Of a DNA stretch of 64,000 nt, positions 50,897-62,238 are shown piece by piece; position 1 is the stretch's first letter, and every line of letters begins with the position of its first letter. Source of the DNA: Psychrobacillus lasiicapitis (GTDB lineage: Bacteria; Bacillota; Bacilli; Bacillales_A; Planococcaceae); the NCBI RefSeq assembly GCF_006861795.1, contig NZ_VDGH01000004.1:186001-250000 (forward strand). Direction: 5' to 3'. The notes under the pieces are model-generated. The model ran no database searches, was not told where the DNA came from, and saw nothing but the letters and a program-made list of their open reading frames with translations. A program made the translations under genes and the position numbers.

Positions 50897-51751
50897 GTGA
50901 CGAATCATATAATTGATGGAAAACAAATCGCAGGAAAAGTAACAGAAAAAGTAAAAGACCGTGTGGAACGTTTAAAAGCCCAAGGTGTAACACCTGGTTT
51001 AGCAGTTGTATTAGTTGGGAACAATCCAGCTTCTCAAACTTATGTTAACAACAAAACAAAAACATGTGAAAAACTAGGTATGTATTCTGTCATGATTGAA
51101 TTAGAAGAGACGATCTCAGAAAATGCTCTTCTAAAACATGTCGAAACATTAAATAATGATCCAAAAATTCATGGTATTTTAGTGCAATTACCTTTACCTA
51201 AACAAATAGACGAAGATCGTGTAATTGCAGCTATCTCTCCTCTTAAAGATGTAGACGGTTTTCATCCAGAAAGCGTTGGTAAAATGATGATTGGTCAACC
51301 AACCTTCCTTTCTTGTACGCCATTTGGCATTATGAAGTTGTTAGAATACAGTGATGTAGAAATAGCAGGAAAACATGCGGTTATTATAGGGAGAAGCAAC
51401 ATCGTCGGCAAACCGATGGGACAATTGTTGTTACAAAAAGATGCAACCGTAACGTATTGCCATTCCAAAACAAAAGATTTACATACATTTACAAAACAAG
51501 CGGATATTTTAGTAGTTGCTACTGGACGTGCGAAAATGATTGACGCAAGCTATATAAAAGAAGGCGCCGTTGTTATAGATGTAGGTATTAATCGTGATGA
51601 AAATAACAAGCTTTGTGGCGACGTGGATTTTGCTTCAGCACAAGAAGTTGCATCAAAAATCACACCAGTTCCTGGTGGAGTAGGACCGATGACAATTGCT
51701 ATGCTTATGGAAAATACATGCCTATCGGCTGAAAATACCCTAACCAACTAA
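50897..51751 (+). CDS. folD: Methylenetetrahydrofolate dehydrogenase/cyclohydrolase
   Basis: 284 residues, GTG start. [18 protein letters not shown] carries the catalytic Tyr and Lys; [14 protein letters not shown] and [19 protein letters not shown] are the two family signatures; the Rossmann motif is [14 protein letters not shown]. Interconverts one-carbon folates, using the 5,10-methylene-THF made by the glycine cleavage system. Confidence 0.97.
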   Translation: MTNHIIDGKQIAGKVTEKVKDRVERLKAQGVTPGLAVVLVGNNPASQTYVNNKTKTCEKLGMYSVMIELEETISENALLKHVETLNNDPKIHGILVQLPLPKQIDEDRVIAAISPLKDVDGFHPESVGKMMIGQPTFLSCTPFGIMKLLEYSDVEIAGKHAVIIGRSNIVGKPMGQLLLQKDATVTYCHSKTKDLHTFTKQADILVVATGRAKMIDASYIKEGAVVIDVGINRDENNKLCGDVDFASAQEVASKITPVPGGVGPMTIAMLMENTCLSAENTLTN

Positions 51752-51759
51752 TACTAAGG

Positions 51760-51791
51760 AAAGCTGTTTTTCTACAGAAAGACAGCTTTTA
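51760..51791 (+). terminator. Weak terminator after folD
   Basis: AAAGCTGT (51760-51767) pairs with ACAGCTTT (51782-51789), followed by only TT; may be leaky into xseA. Confidence 0.55.
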
Positions 51792-51823
51792 CATTGTGGA
51801 AAGTCTGAGGAGTTGTTTCGTTC

Positions 51824-53176
51824 GTGACATCACATACATACTTAACGGTAAAAGCATTAACTAAATACATAAAAAGAAAATTCGATGCAGATACACACTT
51901 GCGTGATGTGTATGTAAAGGGAGAGCTTTCTAATGTGAAAGTCCACTCGAGCGGACATATTTATTTTACATTAAAGGATGATGCTGCAAGAGTCACTTCT
52001 GTGATGTTTGCGATGAATGCAAGATCGCTCAAATTCATCCCTGAAAGCGGCATGAACGTACTTATTCGCGGTGATATCAATGTCTTTGAAGCAGCAGGTC
52101 AATATCAGCTCTATGCAACCAGTATGCAACCAGACGGTATTGGAGAACTTTTCCTCGCTTTTGAACAATTAAAAAAGAAATTAGAAAAAGAAGGATTGTT
52201 TCATCCAAGTCGTAAAAAGCCAATTCCTAGTTTCCCTAAAAAAATCGGAGTAGTTACATCGAAAACCGGAGCAGCAATTCGAGATATTTTGACCACTTTA
52301 GAACGTAGATATCCGCTTAGCGAAGTAATAGTGTTTCCAAGTATTGTTCAAGGACCTCAAGCAGCTCCCTCCATCGTAAAATCTATCGAACAAGCAAATA
52401 GTCTAAATTCGATAGATGTTCTCATTGTGGGACGAGGCGGGGGATCTATTGAGGATTTATGGGCATTCAATGAAGAAGTAGTGGCTAGAGCGATTGCAAA
52501 TAGTGACATACCTATTATTAGCGCAGTGGGCCATGAAACGGATACAACGATTGCAGACTTTGTCTCTGATTTACGTGCTCCAACCCCAACAGCAGCTGCT
52601 GAGATGGCTGTTCCAAGTAAAGAAAACCTGATGAAAAATGTATTATCCTATCAATCTGCCTGTTTACATTTCATCACCAAAAAATTAGCGGATGAGAAAA
52701 ATAGATTTAAACGAGCTATGGAATCACCTGTGCTTGCAACTCCCGAAAAGTTATATCGTCCTTTTATAGAAAGATATGTACGTGCAGAGCAACAACTGCA
52801 AAGAGAAACAAGTCGTTTATATAAAGATAAAAAACGTTCTTTCACGCAAATACAGAATAGATTTATCCAACTTTCACCTCAGAAAGTGATAGACCAACAT
52901 CAAAGATCTGTACAAACAATTACAAACCAACTTAATCAAGTAGCTATATCAACATTTGAAAAAAATCGGCATCAATTTATCTCCTCTATTCGTACATTAG
53001 AAGCATTAAATCCACTAAAAATAATGGATCGTGGATATAGCATTGCGTATAAAAACGGTAAGTTAGTAAAATCAGTGACTGATGTACAGCAAGGTGATTC
53101 AATCGTTGTTACTTTATCGGACGGCCGAATTGAAGCGATTATTCAAGAAGTAGATAGAAATGAGAGAGGGGACTAA
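51824..53176 (+). CDS. xseA: Exodeoxyribonuclease VII large subunit
   Basis: 450 residues, GTG start. N-terminal OB-fold ([24 protein letters not shown]), then the catalytic domain with [36 protein letters not shown] and [28 protein letters not shown], and a coiled-coil C-terminus. Degrades single-stranded DNA in repair. Cotranscribed with xseB. Confidence 0.96.
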   Translation: MTSHTYLTVKALTKYIKRKFDADTHLRDVYVKGELSNVKVHSSGHIYFTLKDDAARVTSVMFAMNARSLKFIPESGMNVLIRGDINVFEAAGQYQLYATSMQPDGIGELFLAFEQLKKKLEKEGLFHPSRKKPIPSFPKKIGVVTSKTGAAIRDILTTLERRYPLSEVIVFPSIVQGPQAAPSIVKSIEQANSLNSIDVLIVGRGGGSIEDLWAFNEEVVARAIANSDIPIISAVGHETDTTIADFVSDLRAPTPTAAAEMAVPSKENLMKNVLSYQSACLHFITKKLADEKNRFKRAMESPVLATPEKLYRPFIERYVRAEQQLQRETSRLYKDKKRSFTQIQNRFIQLSPQKVIDQHQRSVQTITNQLNQVAISTFEKNRHQFISSIRTLEALNPLKIMDRGYSIAYKNGKLVKSVTDVQQGDSIVVTLSDGRIEAIIQEVDRNERGD

Positions 53177-53181
53177 TTTTT

Positions 53182-53403
53182 ATGACTAAAAAAGAAATTC
53201 CATTTGATGAAGCTATGCTACAACTAGAGAATATTGTTCGTCAATTAGAGCAAGGGGATGTTCCATTAGAAAACGCTATAGAATTGTATCAAAAAGGCAT
53301 GGAGCTATCCAAGCTTTGTAGTGAAAAATTACAAAGTGCAGAAAAGCAACTTGTCTCTTTCATGGGAGAAACGACAGAGGAAGCTGGTAAAGAAAATGAG
53401 TAA
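53182..53403 (+). CDS. xseB: Exodeoxyribonuclease VII small subunit
   Basis: 73 residues with [36 protein letters not shown], the family hallmark. Wraps the XseA coiled coil. Overlaps ispA by 8 nt. Confidence 0.95.
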   Translation: MTKKEIPFDEAMLQLENIVRQLEQGDVPLENAIELYQKGMELSKLCSEKLQSAEKQLVSFMGETTEEAGKENE

Positions 53404-54280
53404 TGGTTTACAAGCATTCATCCAAAAAAATCAGCCAATTATCGAACAAAACCTATCTACATTAATACAAGAGATACATGCCCCGGAAAAATTAAAAGAA
53501 GCAATGGTTTATTCACTTCAAGCAGGTGGAAAAAGAATTAGACCACTTTATACACTTGCTGTGTTAGAAGAGCTGAATACTAAAAGCGAAGTTGCTGCTA
53601 CTGTTGCTAGTACGATTGAAATGATTCATACGTATTCCCTTATTCATGACGATCTCCCAGCGATGGATGATGACGACCTTCGAAGAGGTAAACCAACGAA
53701 TCATGTAGTTTTTGGAGAAGCACTCGCTATTTTAGCAGGAGATGGTCTTCTGACACTTGCGTTTGGAATACTGGCCCGACTTCCTGAATTATCTTCAAGC
53801 CAGAAAATAGAACTAATAGAACGTCTAAGCTATGCAGCGGGAGCGGAAGGCATGGTTGGCGGGCAAGTGCTAGATATACTAGGTGAAGGAAAATCGTTAA
53901 CGCTTGAAGAACTAGAAAAAGTTCATATAAACAAAACAGGGGCTCTTCTATCCTTTAGCATATTAGCCGGTGGTATTATAGCAAATGCTTCTGAAGAAAT
54001 TATGAAAGCATTACAAACCTATGCGTTCCATATTGGCTTGGCTTTTCAAATTCAAGATGATATTTTAGATATCGAAGGAACCTCAGAACAACTCGGAAAA
54101 ACTGCGGGGAAAGATGTATTAAGTGAAAAAAATACCTATCCTTCTATTTTAACACTTGATGGCGCAAAAGAGCAGTTGCAAAAACAATATGAGTCAGCAA
54201 TTGTTGCATTAGAAGAAGTAAATATGCACAACGGCATTCTCATTGAATTTGCCAATTATATTACGAAAAGATCGAACTGA
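53396..54280 (+). CDS. ispA: Farnesyl diphosphate synthase
   Basis: 294 residues from ATG 53396; a longer frame from 53321 runs over xseB and is rejected. Aspartate-rich motifs [10 protein letters not shown] and DDILD with the GGKRIRP and LVGGQ-like (MVGGQVLDI) segments. Builds the C15 chain for quinone and undecaprenyl synthesis. Next to dxs, both in isoprenoid supply. Confidence 0.95.
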   Translation: MSNGLQAFIQKNQPIIEQNLSTLIQEIHAPEKLKEAMVYSLQAGGKRIRPLYTLAVLEELNTKSEVAATVASTIEMIHTYSLIHDDLPAMDDDDLRRGKPTNHVVFGEALAILAGDGLLTLAFGILARLPELSSSQKIELIERLSYAAGAEGMVGGQVLDILGEGKSLTLEELEKVHINKTGALLSFSILAGGIIANASEEIMKALQTYAFHIGLAFQIQDDILDIEGTSEQLGKTAGKDVLSEKNTYPSILTLDGAKEQLQKQYESAIVALEEVNMHNGILIEFANYITKRSN

Positions 54281-54369
54281 TAGCGTATAACTTTGTTTTA
54301 ATGGGATTTATTGATATTATATTAACTAGTTGTAAAGAAGGAAATCTTAAAAGAAGGTGTGTGATGGCA

Positions 54370-56265
54370 ATGGATTTAACTTCAATTTCTAGCCCATCCT
54401 TTTTAAAAAGTTTAGATAATGAACAATTAAAGGAATTAAGTGAAGATATTCGATCGTTTCTTATAGAGAAATTATCTGTAACGGGTGGTCATATTGGACC
54501 AAATCTTGGCGTTGTAGAATTGACAATTGCACTTCATAAATCGTTCAATAGTCCAGAAGATAAGTTTCTTTGGGATGTTGGACATCAAGCGTATGTGCAT
54601 AAAATTTTAACAGGGCGAGCAGATCAGTTTGATACGCTACGTCAATTTAAAGGACTTTGTGGCTTTCCAAAAAGAATTGAAAGTGAACATGATGTATGGG
54701 AGGCTGGGCATAGCTCCACTTCTCTTTCGGCTGCAATGGGAATGGCTAAAGCACGAGATTTACAGAATAAAAAGAATTATGTCGTTCCAATTATTGGAGA
54801 TGGGGCATTAACAGGCGGAATGGCATTAGAAGCCCTCAATCATATTGGCCACGAAAAAACAGATATGATCGTTATTTTAAATGATAACGAAATGTCAATC
54901 GCTCCGAACGTAGGCGCGTTGCATAATGTGTTAGGAAAACTTCGTACACATGGCACATATAATCGAGCAAAAGATGATTTAGAATATTTGCTTAAAAAAA
55001 TCCCAGCAGTTGGTGGGAAACTTGCAGGAACTGCGGAGCGAGTAAAAGATAGTTTAAAATATTTACTTGTATCCGGTGTATTCTTTGAAGAGATGGGCTT
55101 CACTTATTTAGGTCCAATTGATGGGCATAGTTTCGAAGCGTTAGAAGAAAATTTAAAAAACGCGAAGAAAATGAAAGGTCCTGTTCTCCTGCACGTTATT
55201 ACGAAAAAAGGTAAAGGATATAAACCTGCTGAACAAGATAAGATTGGTACTTGGCACGGGACTGGTCCTTATAAAACAGAAACAGGGGCTTTTGTTAAAT
55301 CAGCAACTAAAGCACCTTCTTGGAGCGGGCTTATTGCTGAAACTGCAAGGAAACTTGCACGAACAGACAAGCGAATTGTAGCGATTACACCTGCTATGCC
55401 TGTTGGTTCTAAATTAGAAGGATTTGCTTCTGAGTTCCCTGATCGCATGTTCGATGTTGGGATTGCAGAACAGCACGCAACGACCATGGCAGCTGGTATG
55501 GCTGCAGATGGGATGAAACCATTTTTAGTTATTTATTCGACATTCCTACAAAGAGCGTATGATCAAGTGCTTCATGATATTTGTCGTCAAAACTTGAACG
55601 TTGTAATCGGTATTGATCGCTCAGGATTAGTAGGAGCAGATGGTGAAACGCATCAAGGAATATACGACATTTCGTTTTTGCGTCATATGCCTAATATGGT
55701 TATTATGATGCCAAAAGATGAAAATGAAGGCCAACATATGGTAAAAACAGCCTTTGAATATGAGGATGGACCGATTGCCATACGTTATCCAAGAGGAAAT
55801 GGCTTAGGTGTGCCAATGGATGAGAATTTAAAAACGATTCCAATTGGTTCATGGGAAGTATTAAAAGAGGGGACACAAGCTGTCATCTTAACGTTTGGTA
55901 CGACGATTCCAATGGCAATGAAAGCTGCAGAACAACTGGCAGAGGCTAATATATCTGTCGAAGTAGTAAATGCCCGTTTTATTAAGCCACTGGACGAACA
56001 GATGCTAGTGAGCTTGCAGGAACGTAATATTCCGATTATAACAGTGGAAGAAAGTGCACTTCAAGGCGGTTTCGGAAGTGCTGTACTAGAGTTTTATAAC
56101 GAGCAGCATTTGCAAGCAAACGTAAAACGAATTGGTATTCCGGACGTATTTATCGAACATGGTGATGTCGATCAATTATTAGAGGAAATTCATATTACGA
56201 CAGAAGATATTGTTAAACTAGTGAGAACTTCTGTAACTGAAAGCTCAAGGTATATTTCGTCATGA
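54370..56265 (+). CDS. dxs: 1-deoxy-D-xylulose-5-phosphate synthase
   Basis: 631 residues from ATG 54370, matching the MDL start of the Bacillus protein with AAGAAGGTG 10 nt upstream (ATG 54364 is close by and possible). Thiamine-diphosphate motifs [18 protein letters not shown] and the C-terminal transketolase part with [21 protein letters not shown]. First enzyme of the MEP isoprenoid pathway. Confidence 0.96.
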   Translation: MDLTSISSPSFLKSLDNEQLKELSEDIRSFLIEKLSVTGGHIGPNLGVVELTIALHKSFNSPEDKFLWDVGHQAYVHKILTGRADQFDTLRQFKGLCGFPKRIESEHDVWEAGHSSTSLSAAMGMAKARDLQNKKNYVVPIIGDGALTGGMALEALNHIGHEKTDMIVILNDNEMSIAPNVGALHNVLGKLRTHGTYNRAKDDLEYLLKKIPAVGGKLAGTAERVKDSLKYLLVSGVFFEEMGFTYLGPIDGHSFEALEENLKNAKKMKGPVLLHVITKKGKGYKPAEQDKIGTWHGTGPYKTETGAFVKSATKAPSWSGLIAETARKLARTDKRIVAITPAMPVGSKLEGFASEFPDRMFDVGIAEQHATTMAAGMAADGMKPFLVIYSTFLQRAYDQVLHDICRQNLNVVIGIDRSGLVGADGETHQGIYDISFLRHMPNMVIMMPKDENEGQHMVKTAFEYEDGPIAIRYPRGNGLGVPMDENLKTIPIGSWEVLKEGTQAVILTFGTTIPMAMKAAEQLAEANISVEVVNARFIKPLDEQMLVSLQERNIPIITVEESALQGGFGSAVLEFYNEQHLQANVKRIGIPDVFIEHGDVDQLLEEIHITTEDIVKLVRTSVTESSRYISS

Positions 56266-57080
56266 CAAAAGTACCGAAAGAGCGTGTAGATATACTATTA
56301 GTGGAACAAGGCTTGTTCGAAACGAGAGAAAAAGCAAAACGTGCAATTATGGCGGGTCTTGTATATAACAAAGAAGAACGCGTAGATAAACCTGGAGAAA
56401 AAATAGGAATCGATTCTGTACTAACCGTAAAGGGGCAAGTATTGAAGTATGTAAGTAGAGGTGGTCTAAAGCTTGAGAAGGCTTTAGAGCAATTCGATCT
56501 TACCGTTCAAGACAAGATTATGTTAGATATCGGTTCCTCTACTGGTGGATTCACAGACTGTGGGTTACAAAATGGTGTTAAGCATGCATATGCACTAGAT
56601 GTAGGAAGCAACCAATTAGCATGGAAAATTCGTCAAGATTCTCGTGTAACGGTCATGGAGAAAACGAATTTCAGATATTCGACTCCTGCTGATTTTGAAG
56701 AAGGTTTACCTTCGTTTGCTTCTATCGATGTATCTTTTATTTCTTTGAAACTGATCTTTCCAACTTTAAAAACAATTTTGATTCCTAATGGAGATGTAAT
56801 AGCTCTTGTTAAGCCGCAGTTCGAAGCAGGGAAAGAACGAGTTGGAAAAAAAGGTATTGTAAGAGACCCAGCTGTACATGTAGATGTATTAAATGATATT
56901 GCGAGCTTCGCGGAAACGCAAAATTTTCAATTGAAAAATGCTTCGTTTTCACCGATAACTGGGGGCGAAGGAAATATCGAGTTTCTTTTTCATTTAATAA
57001 GCGTAGATGAGGGACAAGTTGTTCCTCACGAAATAGATTTTACAAAGCTCGTCCATGTTGCACATAATTCTTTGAAATAA
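56262..57080 (+). CDS. yqxC: TlyA-family rRNA methyltransferase YqxC
   Basis: 272 residues, overlapping dxs by 4 nt. N-terminal S4 RNA-binding domain (about 5-66: [25 protein letters not shown]) and an FtsJ-like methyltransferase domain with SAM motif [18 protein letters not shown] and VKPQFEAG. Likely 2'-O-methylation of rRNA, as in TlyA. Confidence 0.93.
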   Translation: MTKVPKERVDILLVEQGLFETREKAKRAIMAGLVYNKEERVDKPGEKIGIDSVLTVKGQVLKYVSRGGLKLEKALEQFDLTVQDKIMLDIGSSTGGFTDCGLQNGVKHAYALDVGSNQLAWKIRQDSRVTVMEKTNFRYSTPADFEEGLPSFASIDVSFISLKLIFPTLKTILIPNGDVIALVKPQFEAGKERVGKKGIVRDPAVHVDVLNDIASFAETQNFQLKNASFSPITGGEGNIEFLFHLISVDEGQVVPHEIDFTKLVHVAHNSLK

Positions 57081-57082
57081 TT

Positions 57083-57112
57083 CGCGGCTCTACACGAGAG
57101 TCGCGTTTTTTC
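57083..57112 (+). terminator. Terminator after yqxC
   Basis: CGCGGCTCT (57083-57091) pairs with AGAGTCGCG (57097-57105), then TTTTTT. Confidence 0.9.
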
Positions 57113-57339
57113 TTGTGACTTTTATGGTGAAGTGCTAATGTATAAAGTAACTAATATAAAGTGAAAACTTCCATCAGTGGAGATTTTTCTCCCCCTGCCA
57201 ATTAAATCTATTGGTCCAACCAATTTTGGATTCACGGGCGAATTCTTCCAAACTATTTTAGTGTATTTTCACACACAAAAGTTGAGTGAGGAGATTATAC
57301 CCTGTAAATTCAGGATAAATATACAATGAGGTGACATAT

Positions 57340-57789
57340 TTGAATAAAGGACAAAGGCATATAAGAATTCGTGATATTATTGCGAATAACGAAATTGAGA
57401 CACAAGATGATTTAGTTGATTTTTTAAAAAATACAGGATATAACGTAACACAAGCTACTGTTTCTAGAGATATAAAAGAATTACACCTAGTGAAAGTTCC
57501 ACTTCCAAATGGTAGTTATAAGTATAGTCTACCTGCAGACCAAAGATTTAATCCGACACAAAAATTGCGTCGTGCACTAACAGATGCTTTTGTTAGTATC
57601 GACGGAGCAAGCCATTTTTTAGTCATGAAAACGTTACCGGGTAATGCACATGCAATAGGTTCGTTAATTGATTATTTAGATTGGACAGAAATTCTAGGAA
57701 CAATTTGTGGGGATGATACTTGCTTAATCTTATGCAGAGAAGAAGCGGATAGTGAAATCGTTAAAAGCAGACTACTGGAGATGCTATAA
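57340..57789 (+). CDS. ahrC: Arginine repressor ArgR/AhrC
   Basis: 149 residues from TTG 57340 with GAGGTG 6 nt upstream, giving the family start [27 protein letters not shown]. Winged-helix DNA-binding half with [18 protein letters not shown] and the arginine-binding hexamer half with [29 protein letters not shown]. Represses arginine synthesis and activates its breakdown. Confidence 0.96.
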   Translation: MNKGQRHIRIRDIIANNEIETQDDLVDFLKNTGYNVTQATVSRDIKELHLVKVPLPNGSYKYSLPADQRFNPTQKLRRALTDAFVSIDGASHFLVMKTLPGNAHAIGSLIDYLDWTEILGTICGDDTCLILCREEADSEIVKSRLLEML

Positions 57790-57833
57790 CATCGCTTAGC
57801 AAATACTAAATGCTTATTAGTGGAGCTTCTCTA

Positions 57834-57867
57834 AGGACGCCGCGTCCTAGCGGTAACGCCTAATTGA
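57834..57867. repeat. Short palindromic element upstream of recN
   Basis: AGGACGCCGCGTCCT (57834-57848) is a tight GC-rich palindrome followed by CGGTAACGCC, in otherwise AT-rich intergenic DNA. Lacks a T-run. Could be a dispersed repeat or an mRNA structure; a genome-wide copy count would decide. Confidence 0.35.
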
Positions 57868-57886
57868 TAAAAAGAGGTGTGGACAG

Positions 57887-59590
57887 TTGTTAAAGGAAAT
57901 ATCCATAAAAAACTTTGCGATTATTGATGAACTAACGGTTAGTTTTGAAGAAGGACTAACCGTCTTAACTGGTGAGACAGGGGCAGGTAAATCCATCATT
58001 ATTGATGCGGTTCATTTGTTATGTGGAGGAAGAGGCTCTCAAGAATTTATTCGCCATGGAGAAAAAAAAGCAGAATTAGAAGGATTATTTCTCATTTCTA
58101 ATCCAAAACATGGTGTTTTCAAAAAAATGATGGATGTCGGGATTGAAATAGACGAAGAGTCGATTATTTTAAGAAGAGATATTAATGATTCCGGTAAAAG
58201 CGTTTGTCGAGTAAATGGGAAACTTGTCACAATAGGTATTCTAAGAGAGATTGGCGCTTCCTTGATCGATATTCATGGTCAACATGAAAGTCAGGAGCTG
58301 ATGGATGACAAAGCGCATATCCATTTGTTGGATCAATTTGCCGGAGATAATTTAAAACTCGTAAAAGAATCGTATAAAGAATTATTTGCGAAATATAAAA
58401 AATGGAAAAAAGAACTTGCCACTTTAACAGAAAATGAACAACAAATTGCCCATAAAATAGATTTATATACTTTTCAAGTGGATGAGATTGAAGAAGCCGG
58501 TTTAGTCATCGGAGAAGAAGAACAGCTTCAGGAAGAGAAAAAGAAACTACAAAATTTCCATAAAGTCTTCGATAAAATGGGAAATGCTTACGAAGCCATT
58601 TTAGCTGAATCGAGAGGGTTAGATTATATCGGTACAGCAATGGCTGAATTACAGGATATAGCAGATGTCGATAAAAATATGCATGACTTAAGTGAAAACG
58701 TCTCAACCGCATTTTATATGCTACAAGAAGCTGCATACCAACTAAAAAATGAATTAGATGAAATGGAATATGATAGCAATCAATTACAACATGTAGAAGA
58801 TCGGTTAGCCTTAATCCAAACATTAAAAAGAAAATATGGATCTTCCGTAGAAGAAATTTTACAATACAAAGATCAAATCGAGTTTAGTTTAGGACAACTT
58901 GTAAATAGAGATGAACAAATTCAAAAAATGGCAGAAAAAATTAATCAAATCGAAAAAGACTTAGAATTAGAAGCGACCGATCTAACAGATAAGCGAAAAG
59001 TAGCAGCGAAACAGTTAAGCGAAGCAATAATGGAACAATTACAGGAACTTTATATGGAAAAGGCTACCTTTTCTGTTATGTTTCATGAACCAGAGAAAAT
59101 GGCTTATAATGAAAATGGCTTGGATGAATTGTCTTTTTATATTTCCACAAATGTGGGAGAACCATTAAAAGCATTAACTAAAATAGCATCAGGCGGCGAG
59201 CTATCCCGAATGATGCTTGCACTGAAAAGTATTTTCTCCAAACATCAAGGTATCACGTCGATTATATTTGATGAAGTGGATACTGGTGTAAGTGGGAGAG
59301 TTGCACAGGCAATCGCTGAAAAAATTGCAGGAATCGCTACAAATTCCCAAGTATTATGTATTTCCCATTTGCCGCAGGTCGCAGCGATGGCAGACCAGCA
59401 TTTAATGATTAAAAAAGAAGTTAACGGCAATCGTACATTTACCGTCTTAGAAGAAGTAATAGGTGATAAGCGTGCTGAAGAACTAAGTCGCATGATGTCT
59501 GGTGCTGAAATTACGAGTACAACGTTAAGACATTCAAAAGAGCTATTAAAATTAGCGAAGGATCGGAAGAAAATATTAAGAAATGTATGA
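57887..59590 (+). CDS. recN: DNA repair protein RecN
   Basis: 567 residues, TTG start. SMC-like ATPase with Walker A GETGAGKSI, a long coiled-coil middle, signature ASGGELSRMMLALKSIF and Walker B IIFDEVDTGVSGRVAQAI. First responder to double-strand breaks. Located between ahrC and spoIVB as in B. subtilis. Confidence 0.97.
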   Translation: MLKEISIKNFAIIDELTVSFEEGLTVLTGETGAGKSIIIDAVHLLCGGRGSQEFIRHGEKKAELEGLFLISNPKHGVFKKMMDVGIEIDEESIILRRDINDSGKSVCRVNGKLVTIGILREIGASLIDIHGQHESQELMDDKAHIHLLDQFAGDNLKLVKESYKELFAKYKKWKKELATLTENEQQIAHKIDLYTFQVDEIEEAGLVIGEEEQLQEEKKKLQNFHKVFDKMGNAYEAILAESRGLDYIGTAMAELQDIADVDKNMHDLSENVSTAFYMLQEAAYQLKNELDEMEYDSNQLQHVEDRLALIQTLKRKYGSSVEEILQYKDQIEFSLGQLVNRDEQIQKMAEKINQIEKDLELEATDLTDKRKVAAKQLSEAIMEQLQELYMEKATFSVMFHEPEKMAYNENGLDELSFYISTNVGEPLKALTKIASGGELSRMMLALKSIFSKHQGITSIIFDEVDTGVSGRVAQAIAEKIAGIATNSQVLCISHLPQVAAMADQHLMIKKEVNGNRTFTVLEEVIGDKRAEELSRMMSGAEITSTTLRHSKELLKLAKDRKKILRNV

Positions 59591-59618
59591 AGACCTATTT
59601 ATTGGGTCTTCATTTTTT
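59589..59618 (+). terminator. Terminator of recN
   Basis: GAAGACC (59589-59595) pairs with GGTCTTC (59605-59611), then ATTTTTT. It overlaps the last recN codons. Confidence 0.85.
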
Positions 59619-59707
59619 GGGTAACTTCAGTACTTTATTTTTTATCAATTATTTACCTCACATAGAGTTCTTTCTGCGGGACATAGTATTTGTATAGGAG
59701 GTGAAAT

Positions 59708-60664
59708 ATGAAAAAAACCTATCGTAAATGGTCGCTAATGCCAATACTTTTCATTACATTATTCTTTGCAAGCAACCCTACTTTTGCGGAGCAAACCTCA
59801 GTCGTCCCACTTGGTCAATCAATACAAATTGATCTTCAATACGGTGCTGTTTTCCTTAGTCACGACGTTATGCTCACAGATGAAGAATGGTTGCGCGCGG
59901 GTGATTCCATTCACCAAATTAACGATCATAAGATAACAAACGTTGAGGATGTAAAAAAGCACGTAAAAGACAAAGAACAAATTACTATTCAGTATGAGCA
60001 CAATAAAAATATGCATACAAAAGAAATTACTTCCGAACAAACACTAAAACTTCTCCCCTTTTTACGTGATGCTACAGAAGGAATTGGCACATTGACGTAT
60101 TTTGACCCCGCTACAAAAGAATTTGGAGCACTAGGACATCAAATTGTCGACCATACGACAGGAGTAACTCCCAAGTTTTCAGAAGGATCCATTTATTTAT
60201 CTTCCATTGAACAAATAAAGAAAAGTATTCCGGGTCAACCAGGATATAAAATCACTTCCCATGAGGCAAATACTTCGCCAATAGGCGGTGTCGATGAAAA
60301 CAATGTATATGGCATATTTGGTAAGTTAGAGGATAATGCTCTAGAAAATATTCCATTACAACAAGTAGAAATCGCAGATGCAGAAACAATAATGTCAGGT
60401 GAAGCAATTATGCGAACATCCATCGATGGTGAAAAAGTACAAGACTTTTCGATAAATATTTCTTCGGTCGATGGACATCTTTTTCAATTTACTGTTACCG
60501 ATAAATCGCTTATAGAAAAGACAGGCGGAATTTTACAAGGTATGAGTGGAAGTCCGATTATCCAAAAAGATAAACTAATCGGTGTCGTAACACATATGTA
60601 TGTGGACAAGCCTAAAAATGGTGCGGCACTAGCAATTACTGAAATGATGAAAAAAAATCCATGA
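59708..60664 (+). CDS. spoIVB: SpoIVB serine peptidase (short form)
   Basis: 318 residues against 426 in B. subtilis. Signal/anchor helix (9-26), PDZ domain (about 40-108) and S55 peptidase domain with catalytic His144 (FGALGHQ), Asp265 and Ser280 (QGMSGSP). About 70 residues between anchor and PDZ are missing. In sporulating cells it triggers sigma-K activation. Catalytic residues are kept, so the gene is not clearly dead despite the broken spo0A downstream. Confidence 0.9.
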   Translation: MKKTYRKWSLMPILFITLFFASNPTFAEQTSVVPLGQSIQIDLQYGAVFLSHDVMLTDEEWLRAGDSIHQINDHKITNVEDVKKHVKDKEQITIQYEHNKNMHTKEITSEQTLKLLPFLRDATEGIGTLTYFDPATKEFGALGHQIVDHTTGVTPKFSEGSIYLSSIEQIKKSIPGQPGYKITSHEANTSPIGGVDENNVYGIFGKLEDNALENIPLQQVEIADAETIMSGEAIMRTSIDGEKVQDFSINISSVDGHLFQFTVTDKSLIEKTGGILQGMSGSPIIQKDKLIGVVTHMYVDKPKNGAALAITEMMKKNP

Positions 60665-60676
60665 AAATGATTATGA

Positions 60677-60706
60677 GGGTAGGCCAAAATTGGGTCTACC
60701 CTTTTT
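60677..60706 (+). terminator. Terminator of spoIVB
   Basis: GGGTAGGCC (60677-60685) pairs with GGTCTACCC (60693-60701), then TTTTT. Confidence 0.9.
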
Positions 60707-60886
60707 CATGAAGAGAAGTTACAATGTAGCTAGAGAGAAATGGACGAAATTGTCGAAACAATTATTTAATTATCGGAAAAGGTAGAAACTGTAATAGGAA
60801 AGGCTTATTTTTAACAAAAATAAAGGAAGTAGTCTAAAAATAGCGAATAGTACTAAAGTCAAAAAACATAAAGGTGGATGAGTAGG

Positions 60887-61678
60887 ATGGAAAAAATTTA
60901 AATTGCAATTGTAGACGACAACAAGGACTTACTACGGACAATGGGGTCTTATTTTGATCAACATCCAGAAATAGAAGTTATCGGTACTGCGAGTAATGGG
61001 AAGCTTTGCTTGGAATTATTAGAAACTAAAAAACCAGATGTCCTTTTACTGGATATTATTATGCCTCATCTTGATGGAATAGCAGTACTGGATAGCTTGC
61101 AAAAAAATAACCAATTGAATGGTATTCAAATTATTATGCTCACTGCTTTTGGACAAGAGGACGTCATGAAGCAAGCGGTTGATTTAGGGGCATCCTATTT
61201 TATGTTAAAGCCGTTTGAATTTGATCGTCTTGTTACACAAATTAAGCAAGTTGCGGGCAAAAAAGAATTTGTCCAAGACATTCCTGTGAAGACAAATCCA
61301 GAAAAAGAAGCAGCACAAAGTAAACGGATGATTGATCATACAATTACAAACGTTATTAAAGAAATTGGCGTACCTGCACATATTAAAGGGTACTCGTATT
61401 TACGCGAGGCGATCCAAATGGTTTATTCGGATGTTGAGTTACTTGGCTCCATTACGAAAGTATTATATCCAGAAATCGCTAAAAAATTTCAAACAACACC
61501 TTCTCGTGTAGAGCGTGCAATTCGACATGCGATCGAAGTCGCATGGAATCGAGGAAACTACGAAACTATTTCGAAAATGTTTGGATACACAGTCCACCAT
61601 TTAAAGTCAAAACCTACCAATTCTGAATTCATCGCGATGATTGCAGATAAAATTCGCATGGAGAACATGGCTAGTTAA
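60887..61678 (+). pseudogene. spo0A: spo0A with in-frame stop at codon 5
   Basis: Reading from ATG 60887 (AAAGGTGG 9 nt upstream) gives MEKI, then TAA (60899-60901), then [18 protein letters not shown] and the rest of a normal Spo0A. The B. subtilis start is MEKIKVCVADDN, so a Lys codon AAA has become TAA. The remainder (259 codons) is intact: receiver domain with [12 protein letters not shown] (phospho-Asp) and the DNA-binding domain with [18 protein letters not shown]. Internal starts such as ATG 60941 would lack the acidic DD pocket. Master sporulation regulator, apparently lost by one base change; a sequencing error is possible. Confidence 0.85.
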
Positions 61679-61715
61679 TCGTTGGTAATACTGGACTAAT
61701 TATATATATAACCTA

Positions 61716-61748
61716 AACCAACGAATTATTGATTCGCTGGTTTTTTTA
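61716..61748 (+). terminator. Terminator after spo0A
   Basis: AACCAACGAA pairs (one mismatch) with TTCGCTGGTT (61733-61742), then TTTTT. Confidence 0.75.
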
Positions 61749-62238
61749 TGGCTTAGAAAATTATAAGCCCTATAGCCTATGAATCAGTATAGGGAAACTG
61801 TGTGGTAGTTATCTTCGTCCCACTCCAAGTAAACTTGTTATTTTAAGAATTGGTTGCTTTCCATAGATGACTGGTTGCCCTTAGCCATTTACTGGATAAT
61901 AGGGCAGTGAGATACTTCGAATTCTGGGGTTATTGCGCAATAAATATTTACAAGTCTCCGCTCTATTAACAAAAGTGCATCCGCTAGATTGGTTTTGTAT
62001 TAGTCGATGTCGGGTTTGTCGCGTTGAGATAATATCTTCTAATTCATATGGAAGTAGGAATGGTCATATCTTTAGTCTTTATTCAATCACGAAAAAAATG
62101 AAACTAAAGAACTGTACAACTGAGTGAGTTTTCATTATTTTGTGACTGAGTTAGGTATTATTATGTAAATTCAGCTGCCGTCCTATTTTTTTCGTACGTT
62201 AATCATTATTAGACGTATAATAATGCAGGAGAGGAAGT
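61749..62238. other. Long intergenic region between spo0A and fapA-like gene
   Basis: No convincing gene. A 64-codon open frame (61933-62127) has no ribosome site and odd composition. It contains the dispersed repeat copy B at 61829-61888. The rest is AT-rich and may hold the promoter of the fapA-like gene. Looks like eroded DNA. Confidence 0.5.
61829..61888. repeat. Dispersed intergenic repeat, copy B
   Basis: Matches 42660-42720: shares GAATTGGTTGCT, a variable TGA-T-GGT centre and GCCCTTAGCCAT. Same orientation, 19 kb apart, both in intergenic DNA next to sites where expected genes are missing or changed. Confidence 0.55.

Noticed and set aside
60941-61678. Spo0A read as a normal gene from ATG 60941
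   Set aside because: This start would remove the first 18 residues including the conserved acidic pocket and has no ribosome site; the proper start is 60887 with a stop at codon 5.
61933-62127. 64-codon open frame after spo0A
   Set aside because: No ribosome site, Cys/Trp-rich odd composition, and lies in repeat-bearing intergenic DNA.
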